This document shows positions 9,258 to 17,718 of a DNA stretch of 64,000 nucleotides, in pieces. Under the pieces are notes generated by a model that searched no databases, was not told the DNA's origin, and saw nothing but the letters and a program-made list of their open reading frames with translations. The stretch spans positions 1 to 64,000 of the forward strand of contig JAWLDA010000014.1 in assembly GCA_041686855.1 (NCBI GenBank), written 5' to 3'. The first letter of the stretch is position 1, and every line of letters starts with the position of its first letter. This DNA comes from JAWLDA01 sp041686855 (lineage in GTDB: Bacteria > Bacillota > Limnochordia > DTU080 > RSA5). The position numbers and the translations under genes were made by a program.

Positions 9258-10166
9258 ATGTCCCAAGGCAACCGAGTTGGTATCGTCGGCGTTGGCCGAA
9301 TGGGAATGAACATGGCCCTGCGCCTGCACGAGACCGGCCGCATCGTTAAAGCCGTTTACGACATCGACCGCACGCGGGCCCAAGCCCTCGCCGACCAGGT
9401 AGGAGCCACTGCCGTCCCATCGCTGAGCGACGTGAGTGAAATGAGCGACGTCGTGCTGACCGTCGTCACCGACGACGCCGCCATGGACACGATCTACTCC
9501 GAACGTAACGACTCCCTCCTTGCTCACGCGTCCGGACGGCTCTTTATCAACTGCGCCACAGTCACACCAGACGTCCACCGCACGGTGGAGAAGCGGGTCG
9601 AACAGAGTGGCGGATTGAGCCTCGAAGCGTGCATGGCCAGCAGCATCACCCAAGCCCGCACCGGCACCCTCTACCTCATGTGCGCTGGGCGCCCCGAGGC
9701 GTACGAACGGGCGATGCCCATCCTCCAGGCCCTCAGCAACGCCATGCGTTACCTGGGCCCCGCCGGCACGGCCGCCGAGGTGAAAGCCCTCGTCAACATG
9801 GTCATGAATGTGAACACGGCGGCTTTGGCCGAAGGGCTAGGCCTTGGGCGCGCCCTCGGTCTCGACCTGACGGTGTTACGAGAAGTCTTCGCCCAAACCG
9901 GTGCCGCCTCCCGCGTCCTCGAGACGGATGGCGAGGACATGCAAGACCGGGAACACGACTGCTACTTCTCAGCCGCGCACGCCGCCAAAGACTCTGGGAT
10001 CGCGCTAAAGCTGGCCCACGAGAGAGGGCTCCCACTCCCCCTGGCCGAGGCGACAAAGGCACAGTACGACACCTTGGTCCGACTCGGCAAGGGAGAGCTC
10101 GACAAATCGGCCATCGCCGAGCTCACATTTCCGGAGCGACGCGAGGAACTCGTCGAGGAGGAGTGA
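9258..10166 (+). CDS. Beta-hydroxyacid dehydrogenase family oxidoreductase (variant substrate motif)
   Basis: 302 residues, typical of the 3-hydroxyisobutyrate / tartronate-semialdehyde reductase family. The Rossmann motif 'VGIVGVGRMGMNMALRL' and acidic 'VYDID' bind the nicotinamide cofactor. The C-terminal helical domain carries the catalytic-Lys region 'EVKALVNMVMNVN'. The usual D-x-P-V-S-G-G substrate loop is replaced by 'EACMASSITQARTGTL', so the substrate is probably not hydroxyisobutyrate. A perfect Shine-Dalgarno (AAGGAGGT) lies about 11 bases before the ATG. The leader also holds CGAGT...ACTCG (9209-9229), a possible operator. It is a single-gene unit divergent from trkA and convergent with the GH172-type gene. 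Confidence 0.85.
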   Translation: MSQGNRVGIVGVGRMGMNMALRLHETGRIVKAVYDIDRTRAQALADQVGATAVPSLSDVSEMSDVVLTVVTDDAAMDTIYSERNDSLLAHASGRLFINCATVTPDVHRTVEKRVEQSGGLSLEACMASSITQARTGTLYLMCAGRPEAYERAMPILQALSNAMRYLGPAGTAAEVKALVNMVMNVNTAALAEGLGLGRALGLDLTVLREVFAQTGAASRVLETDGEDMQDREHDCYFSAAHAAKDSGIALKLAHERGLPLPLAEATKAQYDTLVRLGKGELDKSAIAELTFPERREELVEEE

Positions 10167-10190
10167 TCCCTCTCCCTACTTATAAACCCG

Positions 10191-11270
10191 TTAAAGCCTC
10201 ACCGGGAGTTCCCGCCGATCGCGTCCCGTACGTGCCTCTTCGATACCGCCAAAAGCGTATGGGATGCGGTCGTCGACCCTCGGCAGAGTCGGAAAAACCT
10301 TATGAGGTTCACGTTGGTACCAGTAGGCGACACTTGACCAATCGCCCGAACGATCGTTGGCGTGTCCGTGCTCGATGGAGAAGAGGAGCGAGCGCTCAAA
10401 GTAGATCGGATCGAGAATGTGGAACCGGTATTGCGAGTGCTTGCCCGTGTAATCCTGATTCCCGCGGAAGTGGTACCCATAGTATGGGGCCGAGAAGGTC
10501 TGGTTGAGCCGGTTGTAGTTCCACGCGCCACAGAAGTAGTCCTCTGTACCCGTCCCGTGCAGCGAGGGCGGCCAGCGCTCGCCATCGATAAAGAACATAT
10601 CGTCCCCCTCACCCCACCAACCCGGCTCGTTGGTGTCGAGGTTGAGGTGACAACCGACGTATTGCCCCTTCCCTTCCGCGTCAAGAACGACGTAGTTCTC
10701 CGCGCCGGTCGCGTTGAGCCGCCCTACCTGCCCCCGCGCCATGGGCCCTTCGGGCTCCTGGGCCTGGACGACCAGCTCACGCCGCCATTGAGCGTGAAAT
10801 CGTCCCAAGTCATCCTCGAGGCGCTCGGGCTCGTGGTAGTCGATGTAAAAGTAGACGACCGCGTCGCCTTCGCCCTGGTTCTCCAACGTGATGTGCGCGC
10901 CCTCAGAGAACGGCATCGGGAACCAACAGTTGAACGCCCGGTCCCACATCTGCAGGGGCGCCGAAACGAAGTGCGAGACGATCCCGTGTCCCAGGCCGAA
11001 GAAGTCGCCAATCGGGCATTCAACGCTTGGATGCTCCTCGCCGTCCCAGTACATGCGCAGGACGAGCTTGCGCAGGTAGTACGGCATCGAGCTGGAGATG
11101 GTCATCCATATGTGGCGAATGCAACCGACTCCGGACAGCTCCGCCAAACCGCGAACCTCTCCTGGTTCAAAGAGCCAGTTGTCGGTGTTTCCCCCGGTGG
11201 TGTCATAGCTGGAGACGCGTTTCGATTTTGTGTTCTTAAGTCGAGCCAAATCGAGTGTGGGTTCAAACAT
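10191..11270 (-). CDS. DUF2961 / glycoside hydrolase family 172-like protein
   Basis: 359 residues with the hallmarks of DUF2961, now GH172: 'GEVRGLAELSGVGCIRHIWM', 'MYWDGEEHPSVECPIGDFFGLGHG', 'FTDGTGTEDYF'-type 'GTGTEDYFCGAWNYN', and 'SIEHGHAND'. Characterised members act on furanosides (difructose anhydride, D-arabinan) with acidic residues. The conserved Glu in 'TEDYF' and 'SIEHG' are the natural candidates here, but I cannot align them. No signal peptide is visible, so it is probably cytoplasmic. An AGGGAGGA ribosome site lies nine bases before the ATG. No sugar transporter or carbohydrate operon surrounds it, so the physiological substrate stays open. Confidence 0.88.
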   Translation of the reverse strand: MFEPTLDLARLKNTKSKRVSSYDTTGGNTDNWLFEPGEVRGLAELSGVGCIRHIWMTISSSMPYYLRKLVLRMYWDGEEHPSVECPIGDFFGLGHGIVSHFVSAPLQMWDRAFNCWFPMPFSEGAHITLENQGEGDAVVYFYIDYHEPERLEDDLGRFHAQWRRELVVQAQEPEGPMARGQVGRLNATGAENYVVLDAEGKGQYVGCHLNLDTNEPGWWGEGDDMFFIDGERWPPSLHGTGTEDYFCGAWNYNRLNQTFSAPYYGYHFRGNQDYTGKHSQYRFHILDPIYFERSLLFSIEHGHANDRSGDWSSVAYWYQREPHKVFPTLPRVDDRIPYAFGGIEEARTGRDRRELPVRL

Positions 11271-11422
11271 GGTTGCTCATCCTCCCTTGCCGAGAGGATT
11301 CACAAAAGCCCCATCTTCTCCCTTTGTCGGGAACCATTCGCGGCGTTAAACGAATGATGTTGCGGTTTGAGCCTGATACACTTGGAGGTGAAGCACGCTT
11401 CTCGCTGGAAGGGGAGATCACC

Positions 11423-11638
11423 ATGCGCACGTTCGTGATGAGAGCCGGGCGCTTGGGGGCCGTTGCCCTCATCGTCGGCAGTCTCTCACTGGTTACATGG
11501 GCAGGAGAACTGGCGTCCGAGACAGCCGGGCCAGAACCCACAGAGTCGGTCGTAGCCTGCGAAGAGCATAGTCACCCCGGGTACCAGATTATGCCCTACC
11601 CGTCGATCGACGAACAATTGGCAGGACAGGTCCGCTAG
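11423..11638 (+). CDS. Small secreted protein (71 aa), possible leader of the downstream acetyltransferase
   Basis: ATG 11423 follows a good GGAAGGGGAG site. Residues 1-30 are a clear signal peptide ('GRLGAVALIVGSLSLVTWA'); the mature part of about 42 residues has one Cys and an acidic, proline-containing tail. No family recognised. The longer open frame from 11255 adds upstream sequence without support. Its stop lies 20 bases before a three-arm hairpin region that precedes a streptothricin-acetyltransferase-like gene. Its translation could influence that gene, although it is longer than classical leader peptides and may simply be an exported peptide. Confidence 0.6.
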   Translation: MRTFVMRAGRLGAVALIVGSLSLVTWAGELASETAGPEPTESVVACEEHSHPGYQIMPYPSIDEQLAGQVR

Positions 11639-11658
11639 GAGCGCAATTTACCAAGTGT

Positions 11659-11705
11659 CCGGAGTGGTGTGCGCTGCCGCCCACTCCGGTCCTTTCACCG
11701 GAGTG
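11659..11705 (+). promoter_or_regulatory. Three-arm mutually exclusive hairpin (putative translational attenuator)
   Basis: Arm 1 CCGGAGTGG (11659-11667), arm 2 CCACTCCGGT (11681-11690) and arm 3 ACCGGAGTG (11697-11705). Arms 1/2 pair perfectly over nine bases with a 13-base loop; arms 2/3 pair perfectly over nine bases with a six-base loop. Arm 3 contains the likely Shine-Dalgarno (GGAGTGA) of the gene starting at 11715. The 2/3 form would hide it and the 1/2 form would free it. Confidence 0.6.
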
Positions 11706-11714
11706 AGATCAGGG

Positions 11715-12275
11715 ATGATTCGTCAGGTGCAGGTGCGAGATATTGCACGACTCAATCGCATCGAAATGTCGTATGCGGCCCCATTTGGGTACCGGTACTC
11801 GCGCCGTGAGAGCGCGGAGGGCGTCACGTTCCATCTGGAGCGCGACACGTACGATCCACCCTTTGATCGGACGTACGAATGGGACTGGCGGGAGCTCGAT
11901 GACTTCACGGCCGCAGTCGACCGCGGCCTTGTGTGGGCCGCCTTTACGTCGGACGGCGAGATACCGCTGGGACTCCTCGAGTTACGATTGGCAGAGTGGA
12001 ACGCGTCGTGCTGGGTCCAAAGCCTTTACATAGACCGAGGGCGCCGACGCCAAGGAGTAGGAGGTCAGCTGATCAACACAGCACTGACCCAAGCCCGCAC
12101 CCTTGACGCCCGCGCCCTCTTCGTCGAGACACAGGTCTCCAACGGACCGGCGATCCGCTTTTATCAAAAGCACGGGTTCGCCGTCTGTGGCGTAAACGAT
12201 CACTTCTACAGCAACGACGACGTGGCGCACAACGAAGTGGCCCTCTTCATGGTGCGCCCGCTGCCACCGACTTAA
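11715..12275 (+). CDS. GNAT acetyltransferase, streptothricin acetyltransferase-like
   Basis: 186 residues from ATG 11715. The acetyl-CoA loop is 'YIDRGRRRQGVGGQLI' and the C-terminal motif is 'FVETQVSNGPAIRFYQKHGF', followed by a segment ('NDHFYSNDDVAHNEVALFMV') resembling SatA-type streptothricin acetyltransferases. Such enzymes acetylate the beta-lysine of streptothricin in the cytoplasm; the precise antibiotic here is an inference. The frame extends upstream to 11655, but that part is the hairpin region. With start 11715 the Shine-Dalgarno falls inside hairpin arm 3, a layout typical of inducible resistance genes. It is followed by 20-bp direct repeats and the convergent potD. Confidence 0.8.
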   Translation: MIRQVQVRDIARLNRIEMSYAAPFGYRYSRRESAEGVTFHLERDTYDPPFDRTYEWDWRELDDFTAAVDRGLVWAAFTSDGEIPLGLLELRLAEWNASCWVQSLYIDRGRRRQGVGGQLINTALTQARTLDARALFVETQVSNGPAIRFYQKHGFAVCGVNDHFYSNDDVAHNEVALFMVRPLPPT

Positions 12276-12279
12276 GAGA

Positions 12280-12319
12280 GTTGCCACAAACGTGAGCCAG
12301 TTGCCACCAGCGTGACGCC
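12280..12319. repeat. Two direct 20-bp repeats
   Basis: GTTGCCACAAACGTGAGCCA (12280-12299) is followed directly by GTTGCCACCAGCGTGACGCC (12300-12319), with a decayed third copy just upstream. They lie between two convergent genes. Confidence 0.7.
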
Positions 12320-12365
12320 GATCGCTCGCTACAGTGATGCCGGCGGCACGCCCTGGCCCTTGGTC

Positions 12366-13403
12366 CTAAAACCGCCGAATCTCCGTAAAGATACGATCGT
12401 ACGTCACCGTAGCATCGCCGACGTCTTTGATCCATTCGGCTTTGGCCACTGCATCGGCATCGGGATATGCCGCCGGATTGTTGCGCACATCCTCCGGCAA
12501 CAGTGCCAGCGCACTTGCGTTGGGCGATCCATACGGAAACTCGGCCGCTAGCACGGCGGAGACCTCAGGACGGTACAAATAGTTGATAAAGAGGTGCGCG
12601 GCACGGACGTTTGGCGCCCCCTTGGGAATCACCACGTTGTCCTGCCAGATGACGCCGCCCTCCTCGGGAAGTACGTAGGTGATGTCGGGGTTCTCCTCCA
12701 TCGCCATCGCCGCGTCTCCGTTCCACGTGTGTGCGATCCACGCCTCTTCGCTGACGAGGAGGTCTTTGCCCGATCCGCTGTCGTAGGCAACGACACGAGG
12801 GGCGAGCGTATTCAGCTTCTGTTGCGCCTCACGCAGCCGCGCTGAGCCGGTCTCGTTGATCGAGTACCCCAGAGACTGCAAAGCCATACCGAGTACTTCC
12901 CGGCTGTCGTCGAGGAGAATGAGCCGGCGGTTGAAGGCCGGATCCCACAGGTCGTTCCACGAGGTGATCGGCTTTTTGATGAGGCGCGTGTTGTAGGCGA
13001 TCCCCGTCGTCCCCCACATATACGGGAGAGAGTAGCGATTCTCAGGGTCGTACGGAGTGTTGAGGTACTTGGGGTCGATATGCGACAGATTCGGAATTTG
13101 GGAGAGGTCGATCTCCTCCAATACGCCCTCTGCAATCATCACGTCGACCATGTAATCGCTCGGCACCGCCAGATCGTACTGACCGAGACCACCCGCCATC
13201 AATTTGGCGAGCATCTCTTCGTTGGAGCCGTAGGTATCGTAGACAACCTCGATGTTGAACTCTGCTTCGAAATCTCGCAGGATCGAGTCCGGCATGTACT
13301 CAGACCAGTTAAAGATGTTGAGCGTCTCCCGGGCCCACAGCGTTCCCACACTCATGACCAGCACTAACAGGACCGCCAAACTAGTCGCAACGATACGGCG
13401 CAA
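12366..13403 (-). CDS. potD: Spermidine/putrescine-binding periplasmic protein PotD
   Basis: 345 residues. A signal peptide ('RRIVATSLAVLLVLVMSVGTLWA') is followed by 'ETLNIFNWSEYMPDSIL', the standard PotD/PotF opening, and the typical 'VPSDYMVDVMIAEG', 'YMWGTTGIAYNT' and 'IPKGAPNVRAAHLFINYL' segments. It captures polyamines outside the inner membrane and hands them to PotBC. The start is TTG 13403 with AAGGAGGA at good spacing; no ATG fits. It is the last gene of potA-B-C-D, 105 bases after potC, where a separate promoter could allow the higher expression usual for binding proteins. Confidence 0.93.
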   Translation of the reverse strand: MRRIVATSLAVLLVLVMSVGTLWARETLNIFNWSEYMPDSILRDFEAEFNIEVVYDTYGSNEEMLAKLMAGGLGQYDLAVPSDYMVDVMIAEGVLEEIDLSQIPNLSHIDPKYLNTPYDPENRYSLPYMWGTTGIAYNTRLIKKPITSWNDLWDPAFNRRLILLDDSREVLGMALQSLGYSINETGSARLREAQQKLNTLAPRVVAYDSGSGKDLLVSEEAWIAHTWNGDAAMAMEENPDITYVLPEEGGVIWQDNVVIPKGAPNVRAAHLFINYLYRPEVSAVLAAEFPYGSPNASALALLPEDVRNNPAAYPDADAVAKAEWIKDVGDATVTYDRIFTEIRRF

Positions 13404-13508
13404 CGACCCATCCTCCTTGTGACCTACCGTGAAATGTGTAACCTAGAAAAGCGAAGATAATGATACGACTCCGTGAGAGTTAAACCTTTTCACGATCCAT
13501 CTTTTACA

Positions 13509-14306
13509 CTAAAAACTTCTGGGCCGTCCACCTCCCGGGCGCCCTGTCGTGCGCGCCACGATGGCGACGAGTACAAACGTCACGAGGAGGATACTTGTCG
13601 AGAGGGCGTTCACCTTAGGACTGACACCTAGGCGCACCATTGAGAAGACGTACAAAGAGAGCGTCGTCGACCCCGGCCCCGAGGTGAAGAAGGTGATGAT
13701 CACGTCGTCGAGAGAGAGCGTAAACGCAATGACCGCCCCCGCCAAGATCCCTGGCCATATGAGCGGGAGAGTGATGCGTCGGAACGTTGTCCAGGCGCCG
13801 GCGCCCAGATCCGCCGCCGCCCGCTCCAGGGTCCGGTCGAACCCGTGGAGCCGCGCCCGCACCACTAGAGCGACAAAAGCCGTGGAGAATGTGATGTGCG
13901 CAATAGAGATGGTAGTGAGTCCCAAGCGCATGCCCACCGTCGAGAAGAAGGCCAACAGCGAAATTCCCATCACAATCTCCGGAAGGATGATGGGGATGTA
14001 TAGGACGGCTTCGAGGAGGCGCTTACCGCGGAAGCGATGGCGCGCCAGCGCAAAGGCGGTCATCGTTCCCAATACTGTACTCACGAGGGTGCTGACACAC
14101 GCCACCACCAGGCTGTTTTGGAGCGAACGCAAGATCTGGCGGTCCTGCAGCAACTCGCTGTACCAATCAAACGTAAACCCTTCCCACTCGACGTTGAGCC
14201 GAGACGTGTTAAAGCTAAAGATGATCAGCACCAAAATGGGTGCATACAAAAACAAGAGCACGAGCGCGCTGTGAATTCCAAGAAGACGTCCGGCCAGGCG
14301 CTTCAT
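13509..14306 (-). CDS. potC: Spermidine/putrescine ABC permease PotC
   Basis: 265 residues with six hydrophobic helices and the permease EAA-like loop 'RTLERAAADLGAGAWTTFRRITLPLIWPG', which docks onto the PotA ATPase. With PotB it forms the channel for polyamine import. I place the start at ATG 14306, which overlaps the potB stop as TGATG; GTG 14315 is a possible alternative. The order PotA, PotB, PotC, PotD is the classic operon order. Confidence 0.93.
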   Translation of the reverse strand: MKRLAGRLLGIHSALVLLFLYAPILVLIIFSFNTSRLNVEWEGFTFDWYSELLQDRQILRSLQNSLVVACVSTLVSTVLGTMTAFALARHRFRGKRLLEAVLYIPIILPEIVMGISLLAFFSTVGMRLGLTTISIAHITFSTAFVALVVRARLHGFDRTLERAAADLGAGAWTTFRRITLPLIWPGILAGAVIAFTLSLDDVIITFFTSGPGSTTLSLYVFSMVRLGVSPKVNALSTSILLVTFVLVAIVARTTGRPGGGRPRSF

Positions 14307-15163
14307 CAAATCCACTCCTCATCATCCTTTGGACTAAAGAAGCGCACGTACACAAAGATAAGGACGAGGCTGACGAGGGTGAGGACGACCGACGAAGCCG
14401 CTCCGAAGGGCCAGTCCCTCGCTTGTGTAAACTGTCGATGAATGAGGTTGCCGATCAGGAGACTGCGGGCGCCTCCCAGTAGGTCGGTGACAAAAAAGAG
14501 CGCCAGCGCCGGCACAAAGACCATAATGGAACCGGCGATCACTCCCGGCATCGTCAAAGGCAGAATCACCTGCCGCAACACGTGCCAGGAGCTCGCTCCC
14601 AGATCGTGGGCCGCCTGAACGAGACGGTGGTCGAGCTTCTCGATCGCAGCGTAAAGCGGCAGGATCATAAAGGGCAGCAGCACATACGTCAATCCTAATA
14701 CAGCCGCGGACTGTGTGTACAAGATTTGCAGCGGCTCATCAATGAGCCCGAGCCCTATGAGGAGGTTGTTGAGGAAGCCGTTCGCCCGCAGGATCATCGC
14801 CCACGCGTAGGTACGGATGAGCATGTTGGTCCAGAACGGAATAACGACCAGGAGTAACAGGATATTGCGCCACTGGGGCGGTCGGGACGCGACGTAATAG
14901 GCGAATGGATAGCCGATCGCAAGGGCGACGATCGTGGTGATTCCGGCAACAATCAAAGAGTCGGCCAAGATCCCTAGGTAAAGGGGGGCGAGGAAGCGGA
15001 CATAGTTGTGGAGACCCCACTCCCAAACGATTCCGCCGTAGCGGCCGCGAGTCGCCAGACTTACGGCCAAGACCAGTCCCAGGGGGATCACCTGAAAGGC
15101 CAAGAGCCACAGAACGACGGGAGCAAGAAGTAGTACGAGTCCAAAGCGAGCCCTAGGCGTCAC
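14306..15163 (-). CDS. potB: Spermidine/putrescine ABC permease PotB
   Basis: 285 residues from GTG 15163, which overlaps the potA stop as GTGA; the frame also offers 15193 further inside potA. Six membrane helices are visible, with the EAA-like cytoplasmic loop 'RLVQAAHDLGASSWHVLRQVILPLTMPG' between helices 4 and 5. The segment 'PFWTNMLIRTYAWAMIL' is characteristic of PotB/PotH. It partners PotC in the inner membrane. Confidence 0.93.
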   Translation of the reverse strand: MTPRARFGLVLLLAPVVLWLLAFQVIPLGLVLAVSLATRGRYGGIVWEWGLHNYVRFLAPLYLGILADSLIVAGITTIVALAIGYPFAYYVASRPPQWRNILLLLVVIPFWTNMLIRTYAWAMILRANGFLNNLLIGLGLIDEPLQILYTQSAAVLGLTYVLLPFMILPLYAAIEKLDHRLVQAAHDLGASSWHVLRQVILPLTMPGVIAGSIMVFVPALALFFVTDLLGGARSLLIGNLIHRQFTQARDWPFGAASSVVLTLVSLVLIFVYVRFFSPKDDEEWI

Positions 15164-16242
15164 GTCAGGAGCACCATGTCGTCCGCATCCCATGTGAGCC
15201 GGAGTTCGTCACCAGGGCTGACGACCGCGAGCGGAGAATGTGGCGCGCACAACATGCGAAGAGGCGCACAGTCCTTCGCTACCTCGGCCAGCACCTTCAC
15301 ACCCGAGCCTACGTATATGCGGTCCAAAACCCGCCCGACCAGCGCCGGCTCGCCGACCTCGGCTTGGCGAATCCGCTCGGGGCGCACCGAAACGTACACG
15401 TAGGCATCCACAGACGAAACAACAGAGGAAGCGACATCGCCGCTGACAGGCCGCGTCAGTCCGAGAACAGACGCGATGTGCTGCCCCGACGGCTCCTTAC
15501 GCACGCTCGCCGGTAAGAGATTGGTCTCGCCGATGAACTCCGCAACGAATCGGGTGCTAGGCCGTTCGTAAACCTCAGCGCCGGTGCCGATCTGTTCGAT
15601 GCGACCATTCTGCATCACGGCGATCCGATCGGACATCGTCAGCGCTTCTTCTTGATCGTGAGTGACGTAGACAAACGCCATTCCCAGGCGGCGTTGCAGG
15701 CTCTTTAACTCGACCTGCATATCCCGCCTTAGCCGCAGGTCAAGTGCGCCCAATGGCTCGTCCAAAAGCAATACCTCCGGGCGCGCAATGATCGCCCGGG
15801 CCAATGCGACTCGCTGCTGTTGCCCGCCGCTTAGTTGTCGGGGATATCGCTCTTCGTACCCTGAAAGCTGGACGAGGTGCAGATGCTCCTCAACACGCCG
15901 ACGCAGCTCCGACTTAGGAGTGCGTTGCATTCGCAAGGGGAACGCTAAGTTTTCAAAGACGGTCATATGCGGAAATAGAGCGTACGATTGGAAGACCGTG
16001 TTGACGGGTCGTCGATTGGGCGGCGCCGCTGTGACATCATTGCCGTCAATCCAAACCTCACCGGACGTGGGCTGCTCAAAGCCCGCCAAGATCATCAGGG
16101 TCGTCGTCTTACCACAACCACTCGGTCCCAACAGCGTGAGGAACTCTCCGCGACGGATCTCAAGATCAATCCCGGCCACTGCTTTGACCGAGCCAAACTC
16201 CTTAGTGAGACCTCTAAGGACCACTTTAGGGCGCTCGCCCAA
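15160..16242 (-). CDS. potA: Spermidine/putrescine ABC transporter ATPase PotA
   Basis: 360 residues. The ATPase domain (about 1-235) shows Walker A 'GPSGCGKTTTL', Q-loop 'VFQSYALFPHMT', signature 'LSGGQQQRVALARA', Walker B 'VLLLDEPLGALD' and H-loop 'VYVTHD'. A C-terminal TOBE regulatory domain follows (about 270-350). It energises polyamine uptake through PotBC. Start TTG 16242 is preceded by an AGGGGG stretch. It is first in the operon; an upstream leader of about 90 bases separates it from the carbonic anhydrase gene. Confidence 0.94.
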   Translation of the reverse strand: MGERPKVVLRGLTKEFGSVKAVAGIDLEIRRGEFLTLLGPSGCGKTTTLMILAGFEQPTSGEVWIDGNDVTAAPPNRRPVNTVFQSYALFPHMTVFENLAFPLRMQRTPKSELRRRVEEHLHLVQLSGYEERYPRQLSGGQQQRVALARAIIARPEVLLLDEPLGALDLRLRRDMQVELKSLQRRLGMAFVYVTHDQEEALTMSDRIAVMQNGRIEQIGTGAEVYERPSTRFVAEFIGETNLLPASVRKEPSGQHIASVLGLTRPVSGDVASSVVSSVDAYVYVSVRPERIRQAEVGEPALVGRVLDRIYVGSGVKVLAEVAKDCAPLRMLCAPHSPLAVVSPGDELRLTWDADDMVLLT

Positions 16243-16329
16243 CTCCCAACCCCCTAAACCCTAAACACTGATGGCATAAAAATAGCCGATTCGCATCGCC
16301 GACGCAACTCCTTTTATAGACGAAAACGA

Positions 16330-16974
16330 CTAAAGCATCGGAGCCTCGGTTTGCGCAGGGAGACCGTCGAAGAAATCGACCTCGCCCGTCTCGAGCGAGT
16401 ACTCGGCGCCGACGACCATGAGCTTCTTTTTACGAATCAGCTGCTCGATGACGTCCGAACCGTTACGAATGTAATTGGCGGCAACTCGAACGTTAGCCCG
16501 CACCGCCTCTTTGGCCAGAGCCTCAGGGTTGTGCCGCAACTCCGTGGCGAGCAAACTCTCGACCGATGGGCGGACACGATCGACGATCGAACGCAGGTTG
16601 CGCGACTGATGCTCCGAGGGGCGCTGCAACTCGTTCAGCGTAGAGCTGATCGCCCCACAGTGCGTGTGACCCAGGACCACGACGAGCTGCGTGCCAAACG
16701 CCTCTGCTGCAAACTCGATGCTTCCCACTTGAGAAGATGCGGCAATGTTTCCGGCGACGCGAATCACAAACAGATCCCCAAGCCCTTGATCAAAGATGAT
16801 CTCCACCGGTACGCGCGAGTCGGAGCAACCAAGGATGACCGCGAACGGCTCTTGCGAGTCCACGAACTCGTCGCGGCGGGCCTGGCTCATCAAGGATTCG
16901 ACACTGCGCACCCCGGTAACGAAGCGTTTGTTCCCTTCACGTAATCGTTCAAGCGCTTCCAATGCTGAGTACAT
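16330..16974 (-). CDS. Beta-class carbonic anhydrase
   Basis: 214 residues, standard for bacterial beta-carbonic anhydrases, which interconvert CO2 and bicarbonate. The zinc ligands are in 'ILGCSDSRVPVEIIFDQGLGDLFVIRVAGN' (Cys, with the Asp/Arg dyad in CSDSR) and 'VLGHTHCGAI' (His and Cys). AAGGGAG precedes ATG 16974 at good spacing. It is transcribed in the same direction as potA and the XRE regulator but with its own ribosome site; operon membership is unclear. Cytoplasmic. Confidence 0.95.
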   Translation of the reverse strand: MYSALEALERLREGNKRFVTGVRSVESLMSQARRDEFVDSQEPFAVILGCSDSRVPVEIIFDQGLGDLFVIRVAGNIAASSQVGSIEFAAEAFGTQLVVVLGHTHCGAISSTLNELQRPSEHQSRNLRSIVDRVRPSVESLLATELRHNPEALAKEAVRANVRVAANYIRNGSDVIEQLIRKKKLMVVGAEYSLETGEVDFFDGLPAQTEAPML

Positions 16975-16999
16975 GAATAACTCCCTTTTTACATCAGAA

Positions 17000-17431
17000 T
17001 TATCGTCGGAGTGATCGCATGATCACCCACGTGACAATGATTGCTGCCATTCCTCCGACGGTGATGGCAAAGAACGACGGATGGGCGTTCCTAAAGAGGA
17101 GTCCCGCCATCGCCGCCAGGATGGCGAACAAAAATAGAATGCCGGGAATGACGACGAAGCTGTCGCTCCAGGGATCGATTCGTTCAACGGCCCCTCTCGG
17201 GCTTCGGCGAGCAACCTTGGAGCCACCGAGACCCAACAGTTCGTCGGCCGACATGCCGAGAATCCGGCAGATTCCCGGAAGAAGTGCCGTGTCCGGCAAC
17301 GCCGCCCCCTGTTCCCATTTTGAGACCGCCTGGGCCGTTACACCCAGTTTCTTGCCCAACTGCTCTTGAGTGAGGTCGAGTTGTTTCCTCATCTCCTGAA
17401 TCTTGGGACCCAACACCTGTGGATCGAGCAC
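17000..17431 (-). CDS. XRE-family HTH regulator with C-terminal membrane anchor
   Basis: 143 residues from GTG 17431 (GAGGAGGA eight bases upstream). Residues about 6-65 are a Cro/C1-type helix-turn-helix ('LTQEQLGKKLGVTAQAVSKWEQGAALPD'). A short basic linker leads to two hydrophobic helices ('VIPGILFLFAILAAMAGLLF' and 'FFAITVGGMAAIIVTWVIM'), so the repressor is probably tethered to the inner membrane. The frame is open to 17593, but that part has no ribosome site. It is divergent from the promoter at 17632-17659, where a GTTAA...TTAAC palindrome could be its operator; that link is an inference. Confidence 0.8.
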   Translation of the reverse strand: MLDPQVLGPKIQEMRKQLDLTQEQLGKKLGVTAQAVSKWEQGAALPDTALLPGICRILGMSADELLGLGGSKVARRSPRGAVERIDPWSDSFVVIPGILFLFAILAAMAGLLFRNAHPSFFAITVGGMAAIIVTWVIMRSLRR

Positions 17432-17631
17432 CGTACATCCTCCTCGCAAGTACAACCCCGTGAACGCGGGTTGATCAGGTATGCGGGCAGTGTACCACGC
17501 ACGTTGCGTGAAGGGTATCGAACGCTGGTTGAGCCGTTGATTCCCAGATTCAACCGGAGGTTGAGCGTGGAAGAAAGGCGTTGCGACTGCCATAGCGACT
17601 TCCCCCAGCGAGTAGCCTGGCGTTGAGGATA

Positions 17632-17694
17632 TTGACAGGCGACTGGGCGTTCATATAATGTTAAACAGTATTAACCTGGGTTGGCAATACCCAG
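17632..17694 (+). promoter_or_regulatory. Near-consensus promoter with palindrome and leader hairpin
   Basis: TTGACA (17632-17637), 16-base spacer, TATAAT (17654-17659). GTTAA-N6-TTAAC (17660-17675) overlaps the expected transcription start and looks like an operator. CTGGGT-N7-ACCCAG (17676-17694) would fold at the 5' end of the transcript. Confidence 0.8.
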
Positions 17695-17718
17695 CTTCTG
17701 AGGTAAGGAGGGAGCACG

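Noticed and set aside
16253..16267. Telomere-like CCCTAAACCCTAAAC
   Set aside because: Only two units, in the 5' leader of potA; chance occurrence.
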